Origin: Gemmatimonadota bacterium
Lineage (GTDB): Bacteria > Gemmatimonadota > Gemmatimonadetes > Longimicrobiales > UBA6960
Direction: 5' to 3'
Assembly: GCA_019347995.1 (NCBI GenBank)
Contig: JAHWKH010000076.1
Span: forward strand, 1 to 9,140
DNA: 9,140 nucleotides
Part shown: positions 1-5,586 of the stretch, one piece after another
How the letters are laid out: each line of letters starts with the position of its first letter
Position numbering within the stretch: the first letter of the stretch is position 1
The notes under the pieces: model-generated
Seen by the model: the letters and a program-made list of their open reading frames with translations, nothing else
What the model was told of the DNA's origin: nothing
The model's database searches: none
Made by a program: the position numbers and the translations under genes

Positions 1-979
1 CCGACAAGCTCACCCTCCATCCGACCATGAAGAGGAGGGCCGAGAGCAGCCAAACCGCGGCAAGCAGCCCGACGAGAGCCAGCGAAGGCCGGGGCATCCA
101 GTCGACATAGGGCGTCAAGAGCGTTTCGCTACGGGTCAGGTCAGTGAGGATGGGCAGGGCGACGAGGGCGCGAATCGCGGCGGCCCCGCCGAGGACCGCC
201 CGGGCGCGTTCCGCCGCGGCGTCCGGGAGGGGCGGGCGGGCCTCGGTGGCCGGACAGATGGACCGCGGGGCGCCGCCGGCGGACAGGACCCGCGCGCAGG
301 CGTCGTGGGCCATGCCGTACGCGACGCCGTAGGGAAGCGCGGCGGCGGAGGCGCGCCGGAACGGGGAGAGCGTCTCACGGAGGTTCTCGACGACTTCCCG
401 GTGCACCGGCCGCGTGGCGCCGCCCGGCTCCCATCGCTCGAGGTGGGCGCGCAGGATCCCGTCGGGCGAGGGGCAGGCGCGCAGCACGAACACGTCGCGG
501 CCGCGCCCATGTGCTTCCAGGAGGTTTCCGAACGGGCAGGCGCCACCCGGCGGGGGCAGGCGCTCCACGAAGCGGCCGTCGCCGTCGAACCGGTGGGCCG
601 GACCTCCCAGCGTCTCCAGGACGAGGATGTCCTCGCCCGCCACGGCCACTGCGGCGGGCCTCGTCATCTCTCCGGGACCCTGGCCGGCGCCTCCGGCCGC
701 CACGACGGGACGCCCGGACGCGTCGAGCCAGAGGAGGCGTGAGCCCGTCGCGTCCAGCACCGTCCAGCCGCTCCCGGTCTCCACCGCGTCGTGGACGGCG
801 ACCAGCGGAAGGACCGGCGCGCTCCGCGCCTCGAAGGTGGACGCGGCGTCCGGGGGCGGAAGCCTCCGCGTGTCGGACGGGGCCTCGATCCCGCCACCGG
901 GACGGGGAGCCTGGAGGAACACCGCCAGCGCCACGGCCGGAGCGCCGAGCAGGAGGAGCCATCGGTGGAAGGGTCGCAT
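1..979 (-). CDS. Partial 6-bladed beta-propeller-like secreted/anchored protein (3' end beyond window)
   Basis: An uninterrupted minus-strand frame runs from the ATG at 979-977 to the left edge, giving 326 residues without a stop. The N terminus has two basic residues and then a hydrophobic stretch (about residues 7-22), which fits a signal peptide or N-terminal anchor. Residues near 90-125 contain GGAGQGPGEM, then a region resembling 'AVAVAGEDILVLE' and HRFDGDGRFVERL. This is the 'G-x-G-x-GPGE ... P ... V-x-D ... RF-x-x-x-G' pattern of NHL/6-bladed propeller repeat proteins that are abundant in Gemmatimonadota. Four cysteines occur between about residues 150 and 260. Near residues 300-322 there is a second hydrophobic run (SLALVGLLAAVWLLSALLFM), which could be a C-terminal membrane helix. 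A GAGG sits a few bases before the ATG. Substrate and function are unknown. The coding call is firm; the family call rests mainly on the one repeat motif. Confidence 0.75.
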   Translation of the reverse strand, partial: MRPFHRWLLLLGAPAVALAVFLQAPRPGGGIEAPSDTRRLPPPDAASTFEARSAPVLPLVAVHDAVETGSGWTVLDATGSRLLWLDASGRPVVAAGGAGQGPGEMTRPAAVAVAGEDILVLETLGGPAHRFDGDGRFVERLPPPGGACPFGNLLEAHGRGRDVFVLRACPSPDGILRAHLERWEPGGATRPVHREVVENLRETLSPFRRASAAALPYGVAYGMAHDACARVLSAGGAPRSICPATEARPPLPDAAAERARAVLGGAAAIRALVALPILTDLTRSETLLTPYVDWMPRPSLALVGLLAAVWLLSALLFMVGWRVSLS

Positions 980-1048
980 GGGGCCTCGCTGGAGTAGGGG
1001 CAGGATGTCGTCCCGCCCATGGCGGAGCCATGGTGGGATGGGACCGAA

Positions 1049-1076
1049 CCCCCCGGTCCTGGCCCGGACCGGGGGG
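1049..1076 (-). terminator. Strong stem-loop terminator after the six-Cys protein gene
   Basis: A perfect 11-bp inverted repeat (CCCCCCGGTCC / GGACCGGGGGG) with a 6-nt loop begins 7 nt after the TGA of the upstream minus-strand gene. On the minus strand it is followed by only two Ts (TTCGG), so it lacks a good U-tract. It probably ends transcription or protects the 3' end, and it separates the small secreted protein gene from the propeller gene. Confidence 0.65.
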
Positions 1077-1083
1077 CGGGCGG

Positions 1084-1380
1084 TCACATGCGGATGAACG
1101 ACCACCAGGCGAGGCCGGCGGCGCATCCCACGAGATCGAAGGCGGCCGCGCCGCCGCAGATCGTGTCCCACACGTCCCCTGCCAGGCACTGGTTGTACGA
1201 GACCAGGACGTTGTTCAGGCAGTGGCCGAAGCTCTCGGTGAGGGTGCACTGCCGGGGAGCGTCCCACTGGTCGACGGCGTAGCAGTCCTGGGCGTGGAGC
1301 GCGCCCACCCGCAGGAATGCGGCGAGGGCCGCGAGGAGCAGGAGGCGGTGGATGAGGGAGCAGCGGAGAAAGCGGAACAC
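1084..1380 (-). CDS. Small secreted six-cysteine protein, unknown function
   Basis: This 98-residue protein is of a family I do not recognise. It starts at GTG 1380-1378; there is no upstream ATG, and GGAGGT lies 5 nt before the GTG. Residues 1-30 form a classic signal peptide: basic start, hydrophobic core LLLLAALAAF, and a likely cleavage after A-L-H-A at residue 30. The mature part of about 68 residues contains six cysteines at 33, 45, 54, 65, 75 and 86, spaced 8-11 residues apart, enough for three disulfides. It is rich in Trp, Asp and Gly and ends with a hydrophobic, Trp-containing tail (AGLAWWSFIRM). A seventh Cys (7) lies in the signal region. It is transcribed alone, bounded by the downstream hairpin at 1049-1076. 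A structural or toxin-like small disulfide protein is possible, but nothing identifies a target. Confidence 0.75.
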   Translation of the reverse strand: MFRFLRCSLIHRLLLLAALAAFLRVGALHAQDCYAVDQWDAPRQCTLTESFGHCLNNVLVSYNQCLAGDVWDTICGGAAAFDLVGCAAGLAWWSFIRM

Positions 1381-1385
1381 GGTGC

Positions 1386-1391
1386 ACCTCC
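1386..1391 (-). promoter_or_regulatory. Shine-Dalgarno site fixing the GTG start at 1380
   Basis: The minus strand reads GGAGGT, then 5 nt, then GTG. This near-perfect site is the reason for accepting a GTG start; the only internal ATG is the last sense codon. Confidence 0.8.
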
Positions 1392-1407
1392 GGACGACGA
1401 TGTCGAT

Positions 1408-1430
1408 CCGGGCCGGCGCTTCCGGCCCGG
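1408..1430. repeat. Perfect 9-bp inverted repeat (hairpin or operator)
   Basis: CCGGGCCGG, a 5-nt loop (CGCTT), then CCGGCCCGG. It lies 27-50 nt upstream of the GTG start of the six-Cys protein, so in its mRNA it would be a very stable 5'-leader stem. It could also be a protein-binding palindrome. It leaves the Shine-Dalgarno site free. Confidence 0.6.
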
Positions 1431-1721
1431 GACGCGCCGGGGCGGCGGGTGGGACATCGCGCGGAATCGTCCAGAGGTGATCGAATCGACCGGAGGTGGC
1501 CTCGATGTCACGGCTGCGCCGGGACCGCGGATCGCCTCCCTTTGTGGGGTCCCGGGGGTGGTCGTGTGCGCCGCCGTGGCGCGCTCGCGGAATGCCGTCT
1601 GAACGGAGCGTGCCGCACCGGGATCCAGGGGCGCTGGAAGGGCGGGATGGGTCGGACCGACCTGGGAGAAACCCGGGCGGCTCCGTCCCCGTAGGGTCCC
1701 ACGATCACTGGATTCCGACGC

Positions 1722-1731
1722 GGGAGGGAGG
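1722..1731 (+). promoter_or_regulatory. Ribosome-binding site for the 65-residue membrane protein
   Basis: Two overlapping GGGAGG/GGAGG motifs lie 4-8 nt before the ATG at 1736. They select this ATG over in-frame starts further upstream, such as 1496, whose predicted N-terminal extension is Arg/Gly/Pro-rich and not membrane-like. Confidence 0.75.
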
Positions 1732-1735
1732 AAGC

Positions 1736-1933
1736 ATGCGTACGTTCGCCGGGCTGTTCGTGGGTGGCCTCGCCACCCTCTTCATCATGAAGCTGCTGGC
1801 GGGGCTGTTCCTCCCACTGCTGGGCCTGGTCCTCGGCCTGGTCGGGATGGTCGTGAAGATCACCCTCTTCGGGCTGGTCGCCTGGTTCGTGTACCGGTTC
1901 CTCACGAGCCGGAGGCGCGAGCGCGCGGTCTGA
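1736..1933 (+). CDS. Small integral membrane protein, unknown function
   Basis: A 65-residue protein, almost all hydrophobic. A long non-polar Gly/Leu-rich region (about residues 4-34) contains one Lys near 19. A second hydrophobic segment (about 41-57, KITLFGLVAWFVYRF) follows a single Lys. It ends in a basic tail (TSRRRERAV). Two membrane helices in a hairpin are the simplest reading, and by the positive-inside rule the C-terminal tail would be cytoplasmic. The frame stays open upstream to 1496, but the strong ribosome-binding site directly before 1736 and the change in composition fix the start. It stands alone, converging on the channel gene. No family is recognised. Confidence 0.7.
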   Translation: MRTFAGLFVGGLATLFIMKLLAGLFLPLLGLVLGLVGMVVKITLFGLVAWFVYRFLTSRRRERAV

Positions 1934-1940
1934 TCGGCCG

Positions 1941-1959
1941 CCGCCGGACGCTCCGGCGG
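1941..1959. terminator. Inverted repeat between convergent genes, possible bidirectional terminator
   Basis: CCGCCGGA-CGC-TCCGGCGG is a perfect 8-bp stem. It lies in the 30-nt gap between two convergent stop codons (TGA ending at 1933, TAG ending at 1964). Neither side has a T-tract, so efficiency is uncertain, but the position suits a shared terminator. Confidence 0.5.
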
Positions 1960-1963
1960 GGGT

Positions 1964-2977
1964 CTACTCCCGCACGTACTCGCGCAGGCGGTCGATCTGC
2001 TCCTGCTTGCCCAGGACGATGATCTCGTCGCCCGCGTCGAGCCGGGAGTCGGCCACCGGGTTGAACACGAAGCCGCCTCCGTCCGTCGATTTCCTCATGG
2101 CGATGACGATGAGGCCGGTCTCGTGCGGGATGCGGGCCTCGGCCAGCGTCCGACCCGCCACCGGGCTCTTCTCCGGGATCGCCGTGCCCTCCATGCGCAG
2201 CGCCATCTCGGAGGAGCGGGTTGCGATGTCGAGGAAGCTCACCACGGACGGCCGCAGGAGCATGGACGCCATGCGGATCGCGCCGCTGACGTTGGGGCTC
2301 ACCACGTGGGTGGCGCCGGCCCGGTAGAGCTTGTCCATGGTCTCCTCCTCGTACGCCCGGGCCACGATCACGGCCTCGGGGTTGAGATCACGGGCCGAGA
2401 GGCACACGAAGAGGTTGTCGGTGTCGCCGCTGAGGCACGACACCAGCCCCCGGGCCTTCCCCAGGCCGGCCTCCAGCAGCGTCTGGTCGTGGGTGGCGTC
2501 GCCCTCGACCACGTAGGCGTCGGGGATGATGGAGAGGAGGTTCTCCACGCGTGACGGATCGCGCTCGATGACGATCCAGGGCGCGTTCATCGCCTCGAGC
2601 TCCTGCACCACCTGCCGCCCGGTGCGGCCGGCGCCGCACACGATGAAGTGCCCTTCCATCTCTCCGATCTCGCGCATGATCCTGCGCCTCCTCAGCACGT
2701 TCTTCAGGTCCAACTCGACGATGAGCGACGTGATGAGCGCGAACCACAGGCCCATCCACGTGACGCCTCCCAGGAGGAGGGCCATGGTGAAGTGCCGCCC
2801 CGTCTGCGAGAGCGGTCGCACCTCCTCGTAGCCCACCGCGGTGATCGTGATGGCCGCCATGTAGAGGGCGTCGAGCCAAGGCCATCCCTCGATGAGGACG
2901 TATCCCACGGTGCCCGCCCCCGTGAGCACCAGCAACAAGAGCATTGCTGCGAGGAAGCGAGGGATGAAAACTTTCAT
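1964..2977 (-). CDS. Two-TM potassium channel with RCK (TrkA-N/TrkA-C) domain
   Basis: A 337-residue inner-membrane ion channel subunit, expected to work as a tetramer gated by ligand binding to the cytoplasmic RCK domains (MthK/GsuK-like architecture). TM1 covers about residues 8-29, the pore helix 35-47, the filter T46-A-V-G-Y50 and TM2 about 62-88, followed by a basic linker (KNVLRRRR). The RCK domain starts at about 109: GxGxxG is G115-A-G-R-T-G120 and the acidic end of beta-2 is E138, as in NAD(H)-binding TrkA-N domains. A TrkA-C domain follows (about 255-336). The filter is unusual: where TVGYGD is expected it reads AVGYEE, so the third filter glycine is Glu51. The ATG at 2977-2975 has only a weak upstream GAG. 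It is divergent from HU and convergent with the 65-residue membrane protein. Ion selectivity cannot be taken for granted. Confidence 0.92.
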   Translation of the reverse strand: MKVFIPRFLAAMLLLLVLTGAGTVGYVLIEGWPWLDALYMAAITITAVGYEEVRPLSQTGRHFTMALLLGGVTWMGLWFALITSLIVELDLKNVLRRRRIMREIGEMEGHFIVCGAGRTGRQVVQELEAMNAPWIVIERDPSRVENLLSIIPDAYVVEGDATHDQTLLEAGLGKARGLVSCLSGDTDNLFVCLSARDLNPEAVIVARAYEEETMDKLYRAGATHVVSPNVSGAIRMASMLLRPSVVSFLDIATRSSEMALRMEGTAIPEKSPVAGRTLAEARIPHETGLIVIAMRKSTDGGGFVFNPVADSRLDAGDEIIVLGKQEQIDRLREYVRE

Positions 2978-3048
2978 GGACGCTCGCGCGGAGGGGTGCG
3001 GGGGCGAAAGAACCTAGGCAGGATGCGGCCTTTCGGCCACAGGCTCCC

Positions 3049-3077
3049 TTGACGGGGTTCGGAGGGCCGCTTACCGT
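3049..3077 (+). promoter_or_regulatory. Candidate sigma-70-type promoter for HU
   Basis: TTGACG (3049-3054), a 17-nt spacer, then TACCGT (3072-3077). The -35 is 5/6 to consensus and the -10 is 3/6. It implies a leader of about 150 nt before the HU ATG. It is the best match in the 261-nt divergent spacer, but it was found by eye only. Confidence 0.4.
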
Positions 3078-3226
3078 ACATGGGTTCTCGCCCCGGAAGC
3101 CCCAATCATCGAGGATTTTCGCGGCTTTTCGGGTACCTGGCTCCCTCCTCGCCGTGGTTCGGAAGGAGCGTTCGGCTGGACCGTCGGGCGGCCGTGGCCG
3201 CGACACCGTTTTCTCCCCCTCTTCAC

Positions 3227-3231
3227 AGGAG
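3227..3231 (+). promoter_or_regulatory. HU ribosome-binding site
   Basis: AGGAG with a 7-nt spacer before the ATG at 3239. It sets the HU start where the open frame extends upstream. Confidence 0.75.
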
Positions 3232-3238
3232 TAGCAGC

Positions 3239-3523
3239 ATGAACAAGTCCGATCTAGTGGACGCCCTCGCCGACCGCACCGGCATGACGAAGGCCGATGC
3301 CTCCCGGGCCGTGGACGCCCTCTTCGACACGAGCGAAGGCGTCATCGTCCGCACGCTCAAGAAGGGCGACCGTGTGCAGATCACCGGCTTCGGCACGTTC
3401 GAGGCCAAGAAGCGGAAGGCGCGTACCGGAAGGAACCCCCGTACGGGCGAGACCATCAAGATCGCTGCTACCAAGACGCCCAGCTTCCGCGCCGGCAAGG
3501 GCCTGAAGGACGGCATCAAGTAG
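3239..3523 (+). CDS. hup: HU-family nucleoid DNA-binding protein
   Basis: A 94-residue HU/IHF-family protein, close to the usual 90 residues. It binds and bends DNA as a dimer in the nucleoid. Visible hallmarks are the N-terminal helical pair (NKSDLVDALADRTGMTKADAS), the GFGTF turn at residues 50-54, the beta-arm GRNPRTG at 64-70 with the intercalating Pro67, and the C-terminal PSFRAGKGLK (81-90). The ATG at 3239 is chosen because AGGAG lies 7 nt upstream and the family N terminus begins there; the frame is open further upstream to 3080. It is monocistronic, divergent from the potassium channel, and followed by a stem-loop. I call it HU rather than IHF from general similarity; the distinction is less sure than the family. 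Confidence 0.95.
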   Translation: MNKSDLVDALADRTGMTKADASRAVDALFDTSEGVIVRTLKKGDRVQITGFGTFEAKKRKARTGRNPRTGETIKIAATKTPSFRAGKGLKDGIK

Positions 3524-5261
3524 GAGGCCCTCCAGGGGACAGCGGTCCGGGACCCCCCGGGTCGGCACCCCCGTCGGATACCGAGAGAGGCCGCGGGCCG
3601 TCAACCCGGCGCGGCCGCGCTTTTCGCCGGGTGGGATGGGGGCGGCGGGGGGGGCACGCTCCCCCAAGCGTCGGCGCGGGCCGGCGATCACCCGTCCCCG
3701 CGCCGCCCCCGCCCCCCCCCGGGCGGGGGGGCCGCTCCCGCGTGCCGCGGTCGTAGTCGACGCGCACGGCGCGCCCGCGCACCGTCACCCCGTTGAGGCC
3801 GCGGATGACCTTGTCGGCGGCGTCGCGCTCGATCTCCACCAGCGAGAAGCTGTCCCGGATCTCGATCTTGCCCACCTGCGCGCCCTTGATCCCGGCTTCG
3901 CCGGTCATGGCGCCCAGCAGGTCGCCGGGACCCACGCCGTCGCGCTCCCCCAGGCTCACGTAGAGCCGGACGAACGCGGCCGGCGCGGAGCCGGCCGCGG
4001 CCGCTCCGGCGCCGGCCACCGGAGCCGCGGCCATCTCCGGGGCGGCTCCGCCTTCCCGGAGGAGGAGGAGCGCCGCGGCGGCCAGCTCCTCGGCTCCCCG
4101 CCGCTCCATGAGCGGGCCGAGCGCCGCCAGGTACGCGGGCATCTCGTCGCGCTCGACCGCCTCTTCCAGGCGCGCGAGGAGGCGGCTCAGCGGATTCTCC
4201 GGGTGGGTCGGCAGCGGTGGGAAGGGGATCACCGTATAGCCCGTGCGCCGCGCCACGTCGCGCAGGTGCGGCATCTCCCGGGGGAGCACCAGCGCGTAGC
4301 CACCCCGTCCGGCACCGTGGCGGCGGTCCAGGGCGTCGGGGCCGACGGGCGCGTCCACGCTGATGACCACCACGCCGTCCTCGTGGGCGTCGAGCGCGTG
4401 GCGCGCCTCCATCTCGTCCACGGCGAGCCACACCGGGACGCTCTCGTCGCCGGGGCGGCCCGAGCCGAATCCGTGGAGCGCCAGGAAGTCTCCCACGTCG
4501 GCGGCCCGGTCCTCGGAGCGGAGGAACAGGCAGGCGTGGCGCGCCTCGTCCGCCTCGAGCACCTCGGACACGAGGGTCAGCGCTCCCTCCTCACGATCGG
4601 GCACGATGCGGTAGCGCAGCTCTCCCCGGGCCGGCGGCTTGTCCGGCGGAGCGCCCGACACGGCGCGCGGAGGGACGTGCACGGCGCGCTTGAGGTGGCG
4701 CTCGCACAGGTCCTCGATCTCGGGCGTGAGCGGCAGGGTCACCACCACGCGCTGGGCCGGGCCGGGCAGGGACTCGAGCAGGGCCTCCACGCTCTCGAGC
4801 CCCTCCAGCCGCTGGATCTGGTCGGCGCCGTCCACCACCAGCGCCTCCACGGCGGCCAGGTCGAGGCGCGACTGGCCCACCCAGGACAGGAGGTCGGAGG
4901 GGGCCCCGAAGAGGATCGTGGCGCGCTCGGGAAGGACCCACGGCGCGCCCACGGATGCCACCGCGTGGCCCGTGGCCTGCGCCAGACGGCCGAGGGACTC
5001 GGCGAGCCGCCGCGCGACCTCGGCGGTGGGCGTGGCGACCAGCACCCGCGGGCCGCTGGCGTCGGCAGGGACACGATCCAGGAGCGGCGCCCCCCAGGCC
5101 ACCATGGTGCCGCCCCCCGGGCCACCCTGCGCCACCAGGTTGTTCCCCCGGTGGATGACCGGAATGGCCCCTTCCTGGAGGGGCGTGGGGCGTTCAACGC
5201 CTTCGGCCGCCAGGGCCTCCACCAGCTCGGGCGCGAGTCCCAGGTCGTCGAAGGTCTCCAT
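3516..5261 (-). CDS. Degenerate DEAD-box helicase-like protein with DbpA-type RNA-binding domain
   Basis: 581 residues as read, from the ATG at 5261-5259. The N-terminal FDDLGLAPELVEAL...RPTPLQ (residues 4-29) is a good Q-motif, and the RecA-like layout follows. The catalytic motifs are degraded. Motif I reads AQGGPGGGT (44-52) with no Walker Lys. Motif Ia reads TPTAEVA instead of PTRELA. Motif II is D144-G-A-D instead of DEAD. Motif III is TLP for SAT. The motif V/VI region (about 298-322) lacks HRxGRxxR. The C-terminal domain (about 428-503) is well kept: GIKGAQVGKIEI, FSLVEI, VIRGLNG and VRGRAVRVDYD match the DbpA RNA-binding domain. It probably binds RNA without ATP-driven unwinding. TGATG overlap with the preceding gene indicates coupling. 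The tail after about 513 follows a C9 homopolymer and overlaps HU by 8 nt; the real end may be at 3688 (see findings). Confidence 0.85.
   Translation of the reverse strand: METFDDLGLAPELVEALAAEGVERPTPLQEGAIPVIHRGNNLVAQGGPGGGTMVAWGAPLLDRVPADASGPRVLVATPTAEVARRLAESLGRLAQATGHAVASVGAPWVLPERATILFGAPSDLLSWVGQSRLDLAAVEALVVDGADQIQRLEGLESVEALLESLPGPAQRVVVTLPLTPEIEDLCERHLKRAVHVPPRAVSGAPPDKPPARGELRYRIVPDREEGALTLVSEVLEADEARHACLFLRSEDRAADVGDFLALHGFGSGRPGDESVPVWLAVDEMEARHALDAHEDGVVVISVDAPVGPDALDRRHGAGRGGYALVLPREMPHLRDVARRTGYTVIPFPPLPTHPENPLSRLLARLEEAVERDEMPAYLAALGPLMERRGAEELAAAALLLLREGGAAPEMAAAPVAGAGAAAAGSAPAAFVRLYVSLGERDGVGPGDLLGAMTGEAGIKGAQVGKIEIRDSFSLVEIERDAADKVIRGLNGVTVRGRAVRVDYDRGTRERPPRPGGGGGGAGTGDRRPAPTLGGACPPRRPHPTRRKARPRRVDGPRPLSVSDGGADPGGPGPLSPGGPPT
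3589..3624 (+). terminator. Candidate rho-independent terminator of HU
   Basis: GGCCGCG (3589-3595) pairs with CGCGGCC (3610-3616) around a 14-nt loop that can itself pair partly (GGG/CCC). It is followed by GCGCTTTT. It lies 66 nt after the HU stop. It would fall inside the helicase-like gene on the other strand if that gene really extends to 3516. Confidence 0.5.
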
Positions 5262-5563
5262 CAGGTCGGCTCGCCCTCTCCGGGCCCGCCGCGATCGCCG
5301 GGCTCGTAGGGGAGGCGATTCAGGAACTTCTGGATCTCGTAATCCATCCGGGACGTGCGCAGACGGTCCGTGTTGGCCACCACGTCGGTGTGCGGCCCGT
5401 GCCGGTGCACGCTCAGGGTCACCGTGCCCTCCTCGCCCGTGAAGGTGGCGGCGTGCGCCGACGCCTTCGATCGGCTGAGGCCGATGCGCTCCGGGAGGAA
5501 CGCCTCCGCCTCGGCCATCACCTCCTCGGGGGAGAAGGCGGTCTTGCGCTGGTATCCGGCCAT
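5261..5563 (-). CDS. Conserved-looking 100-residue protein, unknown function
   Basis: A 100-residue soluble protein with no signal peptide or membrane segment. The start ATG at 5563-5561 is weakly supported by GGAT about 5 nt upstream, but the composition changes sharply at this Met: upstream in the same frame is Arg/Gly-rich non-protein-like sequence. Visible parts are a basic N terminus (AGYQRKTAFSPEEVMAEAEAF), a central region with likely beta strands (FTGEEGTVTLSVHRHG) containing two His, and TDRLRTSRMDYEIQKFLNRLPYEPGD, which looks like a conserved C-terminal helix. The end is Gly/Glu-rich. It sits 23 nt after the DsbA-like gene, and its TGA overlaps the ATG of the helicase-like gene, so it should be made with them. 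I have an unverified impression that similar proteins occur in Gemmatimonadota. No function can be assigned. Confidence 0.75.
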   Translation of the reverse strand: MAGYQRKTAFSPEEVMAEAEAFLPERIGLSRSKASAHAATFTGEEGTVTLSVHRHGPHTDVVANTDRLRTSRMDYEIQKFLNRLPYEPGDRGGPGEGEPT

Positions 5564-5586
5564 CGTGGATCCGTCGTCGTGTGGGT

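Larger units (their letters stand above)
1381..1735. other. Divergent intergenic spacer (355 nt)
   Basis: No credible gene lies here between the six-Cys protein (minus) and the 65-residue membrane protein (plus). It holds the two ribosome-binding sites and the hairpin at 1408-1430. Open frames crossing it show no family motif or plausible start. I found no convincing -35/-10 pair, although two promoters facing apart are expected. The composition is GC-rich like the neighbours. Confidence 0.6.

Noticed and set aside
511..1602. Long plus-strand open frames opposite the propeller gene and the six-Cys gene
   Set aside because: They are Arg/Pro/Gly-rich with no motif or ribosome-binding site. The minus-strand frames have signal peptides and family motifs.
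3027..3038. GGCC-TTTC-GGCC mini hairpin (GAAA tetraloop on the minus strand) upstream of the channel gene
   Set aside because: Only 4 bp of stem, a size expected by chance in GC-rich DNA; no conservation can be tested here.
3551..3563. GACCC-CCC-GGGTC inverted repeat after HU
   Set aside because: A 5-bp stem with no T-tract; the larger stem at 3589-3616 followed by TTTT is a better terminator.
3516..5261. Helicase-like gene as a simple pseudogene
   Set aside because: The frame is uninterrupted, codon bias is normal for the window, it is coupled to an upstream gene, and the RNA-binding domain is well kept; these fit a maintained pseudoenzyme better.
3636..5309. 557-residue plus-strand open frame
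   Set aside because: It lies opposite the helicase-like gene, is rich in His/Arg/Gly/Val, has no motif, and mirrors the codon bias of the real gene.
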